Shown piece after piece: positions 21,031-32,699 of a stretch of DNA of 64,000 nucleotides (the stretch's first letter is position 1; every line of letters starts with the position of its first letter). The DNA comes from Melastoma dodecandrum (lineage: Eukaryota; Streptophyta; Magnoliopsida; Myrtales; Melastomataceae). Under the pieces are notes generated by a model. That model ran no database searches and had not been told where the DNA came from. It saw only the letters and a program-made list of their open reading frames with translations. The DNA is taken from positions 6,510,001 through 6,574,000 of the forward strand of contig JARUPY010000397.1 of NCBI GenBank assembly GCA_029817715.1, given 5' to 3'. The translations under genes and the position numbers were made by a program.

Positions 21031-21759
21031 CTTTATTGTTCGAGGCGATGAGGACTTGATTGTAAAAATAAAAAAAAATTAAAGGACCCGAAAAAATATT
21101 AAAAATCATAGTTGAACCCTATCTCCCCCCACCTCTTGGCCATCGCACCTCCTTTCTCCTGCCACCACGATTTGAAGCTCGCACCTCCGAAGCCGCCGCA
21201 TCTCCGTAGCCGCCCTTGCTCTCATCATCCCTAAGAAATAAATAGCAGGTAAATTGGGTTTCTGGATTGTTAGCTTCCTTTTCTTCATTCCTGTATCTTT
21301 CTATTTTAAACGCAGGTTTGTTACACTGACTGTAGAATGTCGTCAGAGGATCATTGGTCAGCCCCATCACGATCAACCACCGATATTTTGGCTAGAATCC
21401 AAAATTTCTGGGTTGGTGCTTTCCCATACTAGGGTGCTATTCCCATCGAGTTCTCTTTTAATTTATCGTTTTAATTCTTTCTTTAAATTTCAACCTTGTC
21501 CATGAAACTATGCTTTATTTGGTAAGTACTGGACCTGAATGACCACGAGTTTAACATGGTGTTCCTGCTTTTACACTTATATGTTTCACTCTATCCCCAA
21601 GTGATGGAGTTCATCTCCTTCTAAACTGTTTCTATCCTTTTGATCTTTGTGGAAAGTACTATTTTCTGTTGCCGTTGGCCATTTCATGTTAATTAGTAAA
21701 GTCTGTGTTTGTGATTATAACTTTTTTATTTGTTGCTTTCGTAGAGAAGGGAATTCATT

Positions 21760-24290
21760 ATGTCATCCGTTGGAACTTCCGTCTCATCAACGCCCTCGAA
21801 TAGAAAAGATTCAGGATGGAAATACAACTATTTGAAGGATCTGAATAATAGAAGCAAAGTTACTTGTAACTTTTGTGGATTTGAGACAAACGGAGGAATA
21901 TTTCAAGCAAAACAACATCAAATGGGGGCAAACCGAAATGCAAAGACATGTGAAAGTTGTCCAAAGGAGGTGAAAGAAGAATTAAGAAAGCACATGCTTG
22001 AAAAGAAGACTATCAAGGCGGTATCTATTGCCTCGCAAGAGACATTACCTTGTGATGTGGATGAGCAGATAATTGGAGATGACGATGAAGAGATTGAAGA
22101 ACGGTGTGATAAGGAGAAAAAAAGAGGAGGCTCGAGCCAATCATTACTGCAGAAAAAGTTGAAGGGAAAGACAACACAATCGAAGGGTCCAATGGACCTT
22201 TTTATGATGCAAAATCCAGAAGTTGGAAAGAAGAAACAACAAAATATAGTCGATGCTTGTGATAAAGAAGCCAAAGAGAAGACCATTCAGTATGTTACTA
22301 GATTCTTTTAACAGGCTGTATTGCCTTCAATGCTGTAAATTTGAACAGCTTTAGATAGATGTTAGAAGCCGTTGGAAGATATGGCCCGAATTTGAAGCCT
22401 CCTAGCTTTCATGAAATGCGGGTGACTCTTTGGAAGAAAGAACTTGAATTTACGAAGAATCTCATGAAGGATCACGAAGAATCTTGGGCCAAATACGGTT
22501 GTTCCATAATGTCAGACGGTTGGACTGATCGCAAAAATCGTTGTTTGATCAACTTTTTGGTAAATAGTAGAAAGGGAACAATGTTCATTGAATCTGTGGA
22601 TGCATCTGCTTATTCTAAGACTGGAGAGAAATTGTTTGAGCTCTTTGATAGCTTCGTGGAAAGAGTTAGAGAGGAAAATGTGGTTCAGATTGTCATAGAC
22701 AATAGAAGTAATTATGTGCTAGCCGGTAATTATGTGCTAGCTAGTATAATTATAACAACTATTTTATAGTTACTTCTATAACGTCTTATTTTTTAACAGG
22801 TAAACTACTTGAAGCAAAAAGGAAGCACATCTATTGGACTCATTGTGCCGCACATTGTATCGATTTAATGCTAGAAGACATTGGAAATATTACAAGCATA
22901 AAGAAAACCTTGGAGCAAGCAATTTTCTTGGTTGGGTTTATATACAACCATGGGAGTCCATTGAACATCATGAGGACTTTCACGGAGAATAAGGAATTGT
23001 TGCGATATGGTGTTACTCGTTTCGCAACATCATTTCTAATACAAAGGCTTCATTTATTGAAGCAAAACTTGAGGATGATGTTCAGATATCAATAATGGAA
23101 AGATATGAAGTTGTCAAAGACGGTGAAAGGGAAGCGAACTTATTCCATAATCTTGAGGGAATCATTTTGGAATAGTATTTTGTTTGCACTCAAAGTAATG
23201 AGGCCTTTGGTAACAGTTATTCATTTAGTGGATAATGAGAGGAAGCCAGCAATGGGCTACATCTACGAAGCTATGGATAAGGCTAAGGAAACAATACAAA
23301 GGTCTTTCAATGGCAGGGAAGATAAGTATGCAGAGGTTTTCAAGATTATTGATCGGAGATGGGATTGTCAATTACATCATCCACTTCATGCAGCTGGATA
23401 ATTCTTAAATCCCGCATATCTTGATTAGAATCCGGGCATCCTTTCTGATGTTGAAATTACTAAAGGCTTGTATACTACTATCCAAAAGTTGGTTCCTGAT
23501 GTAAGCATTCAAGACAAGATTATAAGTGAGGTGTCCACATTATAAGCAATTCGACAACCGTTTAGTACAAAGATCAAGGACTTCTAAAAAACCCGAAATA
23601 ATTCTAAACTTACTTTTTTTTATAAGTACTTTACTTACTTTATTCCTATCACAGCGGAGAGGTGGAGTCTTCTCGGCAGCGAAACACCAAATCTTCAACG
23701 ACTAGCAATTAAAATTCTGTCACTAACATGTAGTGCTAGTGGATGTGAACGCAACTGGAGCACCTTTGAGCAGGTTAGAGTTAGACACCTTTTAGCACCA
23801 TGATTGGCTAATGCTTCAAATTTAATATTTACTAATTCAAATTTTGCAGATTTATACCAAGAAAAGGAATAGACTTGAGTATCGCAGTCTACTTGATCTC
23901 GTATATATCAAGTACAACCAAAAGCTCAAAGCAAGATATGATTCGATAGATAGCATTGATCCTCTCAGTCTAGATTGCATTGATTCTTGTAATGAATGGT
24001 TGATTGGGGAAGTTGAAGAGGATCACAATAACGTGGTTTTTTATGATGATATTCTCACATGGGGCAATGTGGAGAGAACCTCGGAAGTTGGTTTGCCCGA
24101 GCGGAACACGAGGCAAAATTCTCACCCAATTGCAAGTACAAGTAGGTCTCAAATGAGATTTGAGGAGAATGAAGTCGATTCATATGTGGATGAAGAAATT
24201 GAAAGAATTGCCGATGAAGATGAAGATGAGTTGATTCGCACCGCCGCTTTCGTTGATTGTGAAGATAATGTTTCAGATTTTGAGGACTAG
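21760..24290 (+). pseudogene. hAT transposase (BED finger, DUF659, hAT dimerisation)
   Basis: The N-terminal BED-type finger is at 21760-21990 (VTCNFCGFETNGGIFQAKQH then CESCP). A Lys/Glu-rich linker runs to 22311. After a frameshift and a TAG near 22352, the DUF659/RNase-H-like core follows (FHEMRVTLWKKE, SIMSDGWTDRKNR, VIDNRSNYVLAG). A likely intron, 22726-22799, restores the frame into WTHCAAHCIDLMLEDIG. The C-terminal dimerisation region is at 23655-23773 (RWSLLGSETPNLQRLAIKIL, SCERNWSTFEQ-like) and joins across an intron, 23774-23849, to IYTKKRNRLEYRSLLDLVYI in the open frame to 24290, with an acidic tail. Several further stops around 23095-23640 make it inactive. Confidence 0.85.
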
Positions 24291-24574
24291 TCATGTATTT
24301 CTTTTCAAACATTGCTTTTGATGATCGGATTGGATTACAAGTCTTTATGTATTTCCCTTTTGAATTTTTGAATATTTTGATGACTACATGTATTTCCCTT
24401 TGAAAGATTGTGATGTTCGGGTTTTGATGACTACTCCTTATGTACCCCTCTTTCAAAACGTATTTTGATGATATTATGTAAACTTGTGATGATAGTTTGG
24501 ACTTACTTTGGATGTATCTCATTCTCATTTACTAACATATCATGTATCTCACTCATTGTCGACCACACCTCAAA

Positions 24575-24665
24575 CGGTAGAGCGTGCGCCTCGCCTTGCG
24601 CCTCGGACTAAAGCGCAAGGCGCACCCTTGCGCCTCAAGTGCGCCTTGTGCCTTTAATTACACTG
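24575..24665 (+). repeat. hAT right terminal inverted repeat and subterminal array
   Basis: CGTGCGCCTCGCCTTGCGCC and following GCGCAAGGCGCACC motifs lead to the end TTTAATTACACTG. It pairs with the left end. Confidence 0.75.
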
Positions 24666-24673
24666 TCTCATAC

Positions 24674-25868
24674 TCATCTAACTTCATTTAAAAACATTTT
24701 CTTTTCAAGTCAAATTCTCAAATATCAAAGCTCAAAAGATCACCTCAGTATGTCATGTAGAAGATATCAATAATGAGATAATTCCAATGAAACATACTAG
24801 AACGGCATCACGCAAAACTAACCCAAACACCATCCATCTACAAGTCATAAGCTCTTCAGTACTCAAACTCAAAATGTATCACCATTTTTTTTTTATTTTT
24901 CTTCTTTTTTTTTAACAACACGGCTCTGAATGCTCATCTCTTTCTAGGATACCCACTTAACGAGATTTCGATCAATGACTTCTAATCCAGTTGGACTAAG
25001 GTATTGGGTGATGATGCACCCCTCGGACCTATTTCTCGAGCACACTAGATGGACTCAAACCACAAGTACGTGTTCAGGCGCAATCATCGATTTAGGATCT
25101 TTTTATTTTTTAAACACATGCCTGAACAATGGTACTTAGGGCGTTGGTAGTATCTTTTTTTTTTCTTTTTTTTTCAATAGTACTGTAGAGAACCCAACAA
25201 TCATTTCAAGACAATTTGTAGCCAACCCTATGTATCACCTCTACCATGTGTCATTTGCTTTCAAAAATTGTCTGAATCACTAGCACTCCCCACCGAGGGA
25301 TCAACAACAAAATAACCATTTTGATTGACAATTTAAGGTATGAGCTAAGTTTAGACTACATCTTCCATATGTTATAGGTGCAAAACATCTAAAGTCATCA
25401 TCAAACAAGGGAGTAATCATCATAACTTTCATTAAGTTTAACAAGGGACTCGACTCAACGAACAAAAAACTCCTAACAAACCTAAAACTAACAAAGACTC
25501 AAAAGTTAACCACTAACTCCCCTAAACCTGTTCTAGCTTGCATGTAAATCAAAGAAAACGCACTGAGCAATAAATTAACCTCCCCCAAAACTGAACAAAA
25601 CATCGTCCCGATGGAAAAAATAAGAATAGAGATTTGAAGGACACTTCCCTTGCAACTCAGTAGTGTTCGGTGTCATCGGAGGAAGAATTATCAGCATCCA
25701 TGGCATCGTCATTGGGATCCTCCTGAAAAGTGTGTTGAAATGAAGACCAGGAAGGCATATTCAGATGCCCATCCATGCTCTCACCCGAAGCTGACCAATG
25801 AAAACCGAACATGTCCTCAATCTTTTGAAGCACGCCTCCACATATTACTCGCGCCGGCGGGTTTCCAG
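24674..25868. other. Athila internal non-coding sequence right of the hAT insertion
   Basis: AT-rich, with T-runs at 24890-24915 and 25155-25180. No supported reading frame on either strand. It lies between the env-position ORF and the 3' LTR, a region that is non-coding in Athila elements. Confidence 0.5.
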
Positions 25869-26935
25869 CTAGAACTGCTGAAACTGCTCCTCGAAAGATA
25901 AAGTTGGGACTGTGGATGCTGATGCTGTTTGACGTGAGGAAGATGGATTCACTAGTGGAGGCGGTGTGCTATCAGAGGGATGAGACTGGCATAAACGGTC
26001 AATAGAATGCGCAGTCATGATGATGCCTGGTGGAAGCAAATCCTCTCGCGCATCAATAGGAACACTCGTGCGACGACACAATATGGTTATCAATCAAGGG
26101 AACCAAAATCCACCCTTCGAACTAGTTGCTGCACGGAGAATGGTCCTGTGAAGAAAATTACCCACATTGATAGTTTTGCGAGTTATGATAGCATAAATTA
26201 ATACAGGATGCTGCCTCCTACAAAGATGCAAATTAGTGACCGGGAACATGGAATAAGTGAAAAAAATAGAACCAAATGTTCGTAAAGAGCACACAGGGAC
26301 TTTCTCTTAATCGAAATATACTCCGAGCCATTCATGGCCCAGGTACCCTGATTATTAGTCAAGACCTCCAGCACCGACACAGCTTTCTCTGCTGTGAATT
26401 CGTCAGCCGCGAATTCTTCATAGTCGTCCATATGCGGAATACGGAGTACAAACAATCGGTTAATGGTTCGCCCATCAAAAGATACTAACTTACCTCACAC
26501 ATTAACGCGACCATGATGATGTTCCGACGCGTTAGCATAAAATTCCCGAATCACAGTGACAGCCGCCGGTTCCCATGGAGCACAAAATCTCGTCCAAGGA
26601 TGATACTGAAGAGGCGAAAGGAACCAATGACGAACTCCTTGCTCAATCAAGAAGCTGCGCTCCAGGATGAAAACTCGGCGTTTATCAACTGCCTCATGGA
26701 ATCGTTTACGACTCGCCTCGGACGTGAAAATCTCCGACTTTCTTGAACGTGCAAGTTTTGGGGCAATCAATTTTGTCAAAATCCTGTTCTTCGACGCCCA
26801 CGAGTTCCCCGCAAATTTCATCGACCACCACGCTTGGAAGGACCCACACCGGAAGGACCACTCGGAACTGGTGAAGTAGAGATGGGAGGGGTCAGCGTAT
26901 TGTTGATGAGGAACTCCATTGTCGGCCGACGTCAA
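25869..26935 (-). pseudogene. Athila env-position ORF with putative plant transposon domain
   Basis: On the minus strand, frames 26935-26495, 26455-26198 and 26294-25869 join with shifts. They read RFHEAVDKRRVFILERSFLI, PAAVTVIREFYANASEHHHG, GKLVSFDGRTINRLF, then a helical part and a Ser/Pro/Thr-rich tail (HPSDSTPPPLVNPSSSRQTA). The pattern, a conserved FYAN followed by a V-x-F/G-x-x-I-N block, is that of the putative plant transposon protein domain found between pol and the 3' LTR of Athila elements. It has no known catalytic role and I see no clear transmembrane segment. Broken by at least two frameshifts. Confidence 0.6.
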
Positions 26936-27439
26936 GGGTGGTAAACAAGGGAGGTGCGTGACGGCTGCAAAGAGAAAAAAAAATTAGGGTGAGCTAGGGT
27001 TAGAAAGAAAGTTGAGAGTTTATTATTTTATTTATTTATTTATGATGTTTTTTTTACTTAATGACGGGGACGGACGCATCCGTCCGCGACGCATTTTTCA
27101 CATCGCCTCCATTCTCATGCTTATCGCCCTGAAATGAAAACACAACCTAAGAAAAATAAAACAAAAGAAATATATGTAAAAAAAAGAACTGAGGTTACCT
27201 CCCAAAAAGCACCATTAGTTACAATCGTCGGCTCGACTTTTCTCCTAATTATGCATCTTGTAATTGTGTGAGGTAGTTCCTCGATCTAAGAATTCTCCAC
27301 GATAATGCTTAAATCGTTGTCTATTAACCTTGAAGGTACTCTCAAAATCTTCCGCCTTTATTTCCACCGCTCCATGAGGAAAAACGATGACTACTCAAAA
27401 TGGACCCGACCAACTGAACTTTAACTTAGCTAGAAAAAA

Positions 27440-28690
27440 TCATAAATGAGATTTGAAAAGTAAGACCAACTCACCTGGTACAATGACCTTGTTGAGAATC
27501 TTCTTGTCATTCCATTTCTTCGTCTTTTCCTTGTAAAGCTTTGCATTCTTGTATGCTTGATGTCGAAGCTCTTCTAATTCGTTCAATTGGAGGAGTCGTG
27601 CTTCACCTGCTCTTACGAAGTCAAAGTTGAGGTGTTGTAGTGCCCAATATGCCCTGTGTTCCAGCTCTGCTGGGAGATAGCATGCCTTCCCAAAGATGAG
27701 TCGGTATGGTGACATTCAAATGGGAGTCTGTATGCCAACCTAATGCCCACAAGGCATCATCAAGGTTCGTTGCTCAGTCCTTCCGTGTTAAACTTAAGGT
27801 CTTTTCTAGGGTTCTCTTGATCTCGCGGTTAGAAACCTCAACTTGGACGCTGGTTTGAGGATGATATGTTGTAGCGACCTTGTGCTTCACGCGATACTTA
27901 CCAAGATTGTGAAATGTCGAGTATAGAAGTGTTTACCTTCATCGCTAATGATCACTCGAGGTACTCCAAACCTTGTGAAAATCTGTTTCTGCACAAATCT
28001 CACCACCACTTTAGAATCATTTGTGGGGAAAGCGATCGCTTCCACCCACTTTGACACATAATCTATCGCAACAAGGATGTACTTACTACCTCTCAAGGAC
28101 ACAAATAGTCTTATGAAATCGATGCCCCATACGTCAAAAAGCTCGACTTCGAAGATATTTTGCTATTGCATTTCATTTCGTCTTGAGATGTTCCCCACTC
28201 TTTGACATCTATTATAATGTACAACGAATTGATAAGCGTTTCTAAATAAGGTAGGCAAATAAAAATTGGATTGTAACACTTTTGCCTCAGTACGATCTCC
28301 TCCAAAGTGGCCTCCATAAGGTGATGCATGACAATGTGTAAGTATGCCGTTTGTTTCCGTCTCAGGCACACACCTCCTAATGACCTGGCCTGCACATCTC
28401 TTAAATAAATATGGTTCATTCCAGAAGTAATGACATGCCTCATGTAAGAGCCTCTTCTTCCTTTGAGCAACGAAATCGTTAGGTATAAAGTCAGAGACAA
28501 TATAATTTACAAAGTCAGCATACCAAGAAACGTTGTGATCAACTGCTTGTTCATCTGGGAACAATTCATTTATCAATGTTTTGTCTCTAACAACCTTTTC
28601 ATTCTCAAGTCTCGATAAGTGATCTGCTATTTGTTTTTCTGCTCCCTTTCTATCTCGAATTTTTAAATCAAACTCTTGTAGCAACAAAGA
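27440..28690 (-). pseudogene. Athila integrase
   Basis: 28687-28163 begins after RNase H (LLQEFDLKIRDRKGAEKQIA, the segment closing RNase H) and runs through the zinc finger (HCHASPYGGHFGGDRT ... HYNRCQRVGN, where the first Cys of C-x-x-C is replaced). The catalytic core is at 28102-27887, with [16 protein letters not shown] and [10 protein letters not shown], where the usual DGG-x-HF is altered. The C-terminal part is 27715-27440, with [20 protein letters not shown] and the A-W-A helix typical of Athila integrase. Stops and shifts lie between all three. Confidence 0.8.
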
Positions 28691-28699
28691 CCCAGCGAA

Positions 28700-29080
28700 T
28701 TAATCTTGGTTTGGCTTCCTTTTTCTCAATCAAATATTTAATCGTTGACGGTTTGTGTATACTACCACTTTAGCACCAACGAGAAAGCTGTGAAAATTAT
28801 CAAAAGCAAGCACAATAGCCAAACGACTCTTTTTCTGTAATTGTATAGTTTTCTTGTGCGTGGTCTAGGGTATAACTAGCATAATAGATAACATGAAAAA
28901 TTTTTCTGATCCTTTGTTCCAACACAACACCCACAACATAGTCACTAGCATCGCACATCAATTCAACAGACAAGTTCCAATCGGGTGCAACAACAATAGA
29001 TGAAGACACTAACCTCTTCTTCAATTCATTGAAAGTAGAGAAACATGCCACATCAAGATGAATGGCTTATCCTTCTCCAA
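28700..29080 (-). pseudogene. Athila RNase H
   Basis: 29051-28800 reads LSVELMCDASDYVVGVVLEQ and IYYASYTLDHAQENYTITEK, the Ty3/Gypsy RNase H core with its D and E residues. The following segment toward 28690 lies in another frame. It follows the RT without a gap. Confidence 0.78.
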
Positions 29081-30115
29081 TAAATTGCACAGGGATTTTG
29101 TGATCTTGGTAAAATCCTTTATAAAGCTGCGATAAAACCCAGCATACCCGAGAAAACTTCTATTTGCCTTAATAGATGTTGGAGGTGGCAATTTCTCAAT
29201 AGTTTCTATCTTCAATTTATCCACTTCGATTCCATTGCCTAATATCCTATGTCCAAGAACAATACCACATCTGACCATGAATTGGCATTTTTTCCAATTC
29301 AAGATCAGGTTAGTCTCCTCACATCTTTTCAAGAACTTAGTCAAATTCATCAAACACTCGGAATAAGAAGTACTAAAAACTGAGAAATCGTCCATGAACA
29401 CCTCCAGACCATTTTCAACCATATCAGAAAAGATTGTCGTCATGAATCATTGAAAAGTAGCTGGTGCATTACAAAATCCAAAAGGCATTTGAAAAGCAAA
29501 AGTCACGTATGGGCAGGTGAAGGTTGACTTCTTTTGGTCTTTCGGTGCAATCAAAATTTGATTGTAACCGGAATAACCATCATGGAAACAATAGAATTTC
29601 TTACTTCCCAACTTGTCAAGCATTTGGTCAATGAAAGGCAGGGGAGAATGATCCTTCCTTGTGGCCTTGTTTCACTTATGATAGTCCGTGCACACCCTCT
29701 ATCCGGTCACCGTTCGTGTTGGAATGAGCTCGTTCTTCTCATTGGTAACCACAGTTATGCCCCCCCTTTTTGGCACACATTACACAGGACTTACCCATGA
29801 ACTGTCAGAAATAGGGTAAATAATAACGGCATCTAGCCATTTGATTATCTCCTTCTTCACTACTTGCTTCATGTTCGGGTTAAGTAGCCGTTGGGCTTGA
29901 ATTGAAGCTTTATAGTTATCTTCCAAAAGTATCTTGTGCATACAAATCGAAGGGCTTATTCCATGGATATCTACGATTATCAAACCTAAATCCTTCTTAT
30001 GCTCTTTAAGAATATGAAGCAACCTCTCTTCCTCATCATCTGTCAAATCTGCAGAGATAATAACAGGTAAAGTATTATATGGTCCAAGATAATCATACCT
30101 CAAATGCTCTGGCAA
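29021..30115 (-). pseudogene. Athila reverse transcriptase
   Basis: 30115-29780 carries the pre-RT and N-terminal segment (LHKILLEDNYKASIQAQRLL-like, IIKWLDAVIIYPISDSSWVS). The middle (29800-29450) is in another frame. 29443-29021 carries the polymerase box FMDDFSVF and the thumb (LILNWKKCQFMV, GIVLGHRILGNGIEVDKLKI, FLGYAGFYRSFIKDF). The YxDD-equivalent box is intact as FMDD, as is usual in Athila, but the gene is split by frameshifts. Confidence 0.82.
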
Positions 30116-30635
30116 TTGTTTCAGCTCTAGAATAGGTGGTTCGGGTTCATCGGGGATTCCAACATATTGAAGTGGTTGAACTTTTTTGACAAGCTTTGGA
30201 AAGCCTATGCCTTGCTTAGACTTTCATGATTTTCCTCTTCCTCCAAAGATTTCCGAATTCAGTAATGCATCCAAAGGATCTTCGTTGTTTCCTTGCAAGA
30301 ATTGTTCGGACGAATACTTGTCCACAATATCAATAAAGGAACATTTATCAGTATCACACGGCCATCTCATCGATCTATAAACATTGAACGTCACTTCCAG
30401 GTCATTAACTCGAATGGTCAATTCTCCTTTCTGAACATCTATCAATTCTCGGCCAGTAGTCATCTCAGAATAATTGGAATCTCATGATCGTCTTCAAAGT
30501 CTAAAACTAGGAAGTTAACAAGGAATATAAATTTGTCTACTTTAACTAACACATCATCAATTATTTCTTTAGGATAGGTAATAGACCTATCTGCTAACAA
30601 TAAAGACACCGATGTGGGTTTTGCATCACCCAACC

Positions 30636-31088
30636 CTAAATCTTTATAGACAGAGAATGCATCAGATTAACACTTGCACCGAGATCGCATAATGCCTTAC
30701 TTGAGAATGTCGGACCAATGGTGCAAGGAATTATAAAACTACCTGGATCTTTTAATTTAGGGGGTAAATTCTTTTGAGGGATTGCGCTACACTCCTCGGT
30801 TAGCATCACGGTCTCGAAATCGCATAATCTTCTTTTTCTTGAGAGAACATCCTTCATAAACTTGACGTAGCTGGGCATCTGTTTAAGTGCTTCTGCAAAA
30901 GGAATGTTTATATGAAGCTTTTTAAATACATCAAGAAACTCTATCTTTTTAAATTGGGCAACTTCATTTTGCTTCCACGCTCTTTGGGGAAAAGGCAGTG
31001 TTGGGCGCTCCACTCTATCTCTTGCAACTTCATTCTTCTCATTCCCTTGCTTCTCAAGATCTGAGGTTACGGTAGGACCGATGTTCAC
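30636..31088 (-). pseudogene. Athila protease and gag-pol linker
   Basis: One open frame reads KLHINIPFAEALKQMPSYVK and FMKDVLSRKRRL, then FIIPCTIGPTFSSKALCDLG with ASVNLM. The D-L-G-A-S active site in place of D-T-G is the Athila form. The frame breaks at 30636. 30463-30224 continues the protease tail in another frame. Confidence 0.78.
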
Positions 31089-31190
31089 TAGAGGTTGATC
31101 TCTTTGGTTGGGTTCTGTTGGAGCATCAAGGGTCTCAACATCAGATGCAGTTCGTTTCTTCTCCTCACCTGTACTTCTTTCATTAAGTAT

Positions 31191-32573
31191 TCAACCATTC
31201 CTCAAAGTGATTGCCTTTTCTTGCTCCCTCGGATTCACCTTGGTATCGCTTGGCAACGACCCACATGGTCTGGAATTCATACCTTGAGCCAACTGACTAA
31301 CTTGATTCTCTAAATTTTGGATAGATGCTACCTGATTCTTCAATAAGGCGTCTTGGTTCTTCATCAAGGCATCCTGATTTGCCATAACTTCATCGTCATC
31401 TCCTCAAAATGTGGCTTCTTTTATGATCTATGTGCTTGGGGCTGTTAGACAATTGAAGGTGATAGTGCTTGATTTCCTATCGATTGTGGTTCTTTCCAAG
31501 AGAAATTCAAGTGATTTCTCCAACCCGCGATTGTATGTGTTAGAATATAGGTTGTTCCTCTGGTTCCCAATGAAATTTGCCTCCTCCATGCTTGCTGAGC
31601 AATTTTCAGTTAGGTGATTTCCTCCACAAATTTCACGACCATTTGAAGGCCCTTGACAGAGTTGAGATTCACTATCCCAAACTTCTTGGAAAGGACTGCG
31701 AGCCGGGCTTGAATCGACGTTAGAGGATCGAGTTCATATACTCCCTGTGTTGTCCGTTTTCTCATCTAATCAAAGTGTTGGTTCGGCGTAAACGTCTTCA
31801 TCATAGTTTCTAAGAGCTCTAATCCTTCGTTATAGGACTTCTTCAAAAATGATCCATTACATGCCAGATTCAAGTCCTTGCATGAGGATTCCGTCAATCC
31901 ATTGTAGAAAGCCACCAATTTTCTCCATTCAGGAAGGTCATGGTAAGGACACTGAGTCAACAGGTTCTTAAAAACGCTCCCAAGCTTCCACAAATGATTC
32001 CAAATCAAGCTGTCGGAATGTTATAATCTCATTTCTCATGTGTGTTATCTTCGATGGAGGGAAGTACTGGTCCAGAAAAGCCTACTTCATTTGTGCCATG
32101 TAGGACAGAATTTACCGGGATTGAGTTGAACCAACCCCATGCTTTGTTCTTTACGGAGAACGTGAACAACTTTAATCTGACAACATCTTGTGAGACTCTG
32201 TTTTGTCTAAAAGTGTCGCCAACACTTAGAAATTTACTCAAGTGCTCATGCGGGTCCTCCATCGGCGTTCTTCTGAACTGAACTGAGTTCTGGATCATCT
32301 GCATCACAAATGTCTTGATCTCATAATCTCGATCCTGGAAAGCCGGCGGTGCAATACAAGATCGGTGAACATGAGATGAGGTCTTGCTGAGGAAAACACC
32401 ACCATTGGCCTGTTGTCCAAATCCAATATTTCTCCGTGGGCACCTACTGGGACAATGCTGTCTCCCACCATATTTTCTTGGTTACCATTGGCCATAACTG
32501 CCTGTTGTGCTCTAGACCTTTGTCGAAACTGCCTGTGATACATTCTCTCGATTTTATGGTCGAAAGGCAGCAA
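31191..32573 (-). pseudogene. Athila gag
   Basis: 32573-32304 holds the N-terminus. 32307-32029 holds the capsid (EDPHEHLSKFLSVGDTFRQN, LKLFTFSVKNKAWGWFNSIP), and 32008-31766 continues with NLLTQCPYHDLPEWRKLVAF. 31385-31191 is a short heptad-like repeat of NQDALMKN/NQDALLKN units, a coiled-coil linker common in Athila gag. Stops and shifts separate the parts. Confidence 0.8.
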
Positions 32574-32679
32574 CTAAGTACGTCGACTCCGTTACATGTG
32601 CCTGAAAAAATTTGAAAAGAAAATTGAACTTCGAATGATTAATAATCCCAAGGTAAAAAAATTCATCCAAAAACAATTT

Positions 32680-32699
32680 ACCTGCAATTGTGCCAAATT
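32680..32699 (-). other. Athila primer-binding site (decayed)
   Basis: The coding strand AAATTTGGCACAATTGCAGG abuts the LTR end. Athila elements usually have TTTGGCGCCGTTGCCGGGG here, so the site keeps its frame but has accumulated C-to-T type changes. Confidence 0.6.

Larger units (their letters stand above)
20876..24665 (+). mobile_element. hAT DNA transposon (full length, degenerate transposase)
   Basis: The ends are imperfect inverted repeats: CAGTGTTATTAAAAGCGC at 20876 and, read inward from 24665, CAGTGTAATTAAAGGCAC. The target duplication is a perfect 8-bp TCTCATAC (20868-20875 and 24666-24673). Both subterminal regions are packed with GGCG/AGGCGC repeats in both orientations, as transposase binding regions often are. 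At 3790 bp it spans a whole transposase gene. It is inserted in the 3' internal region of the Athila element. Confidence 0.92.
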
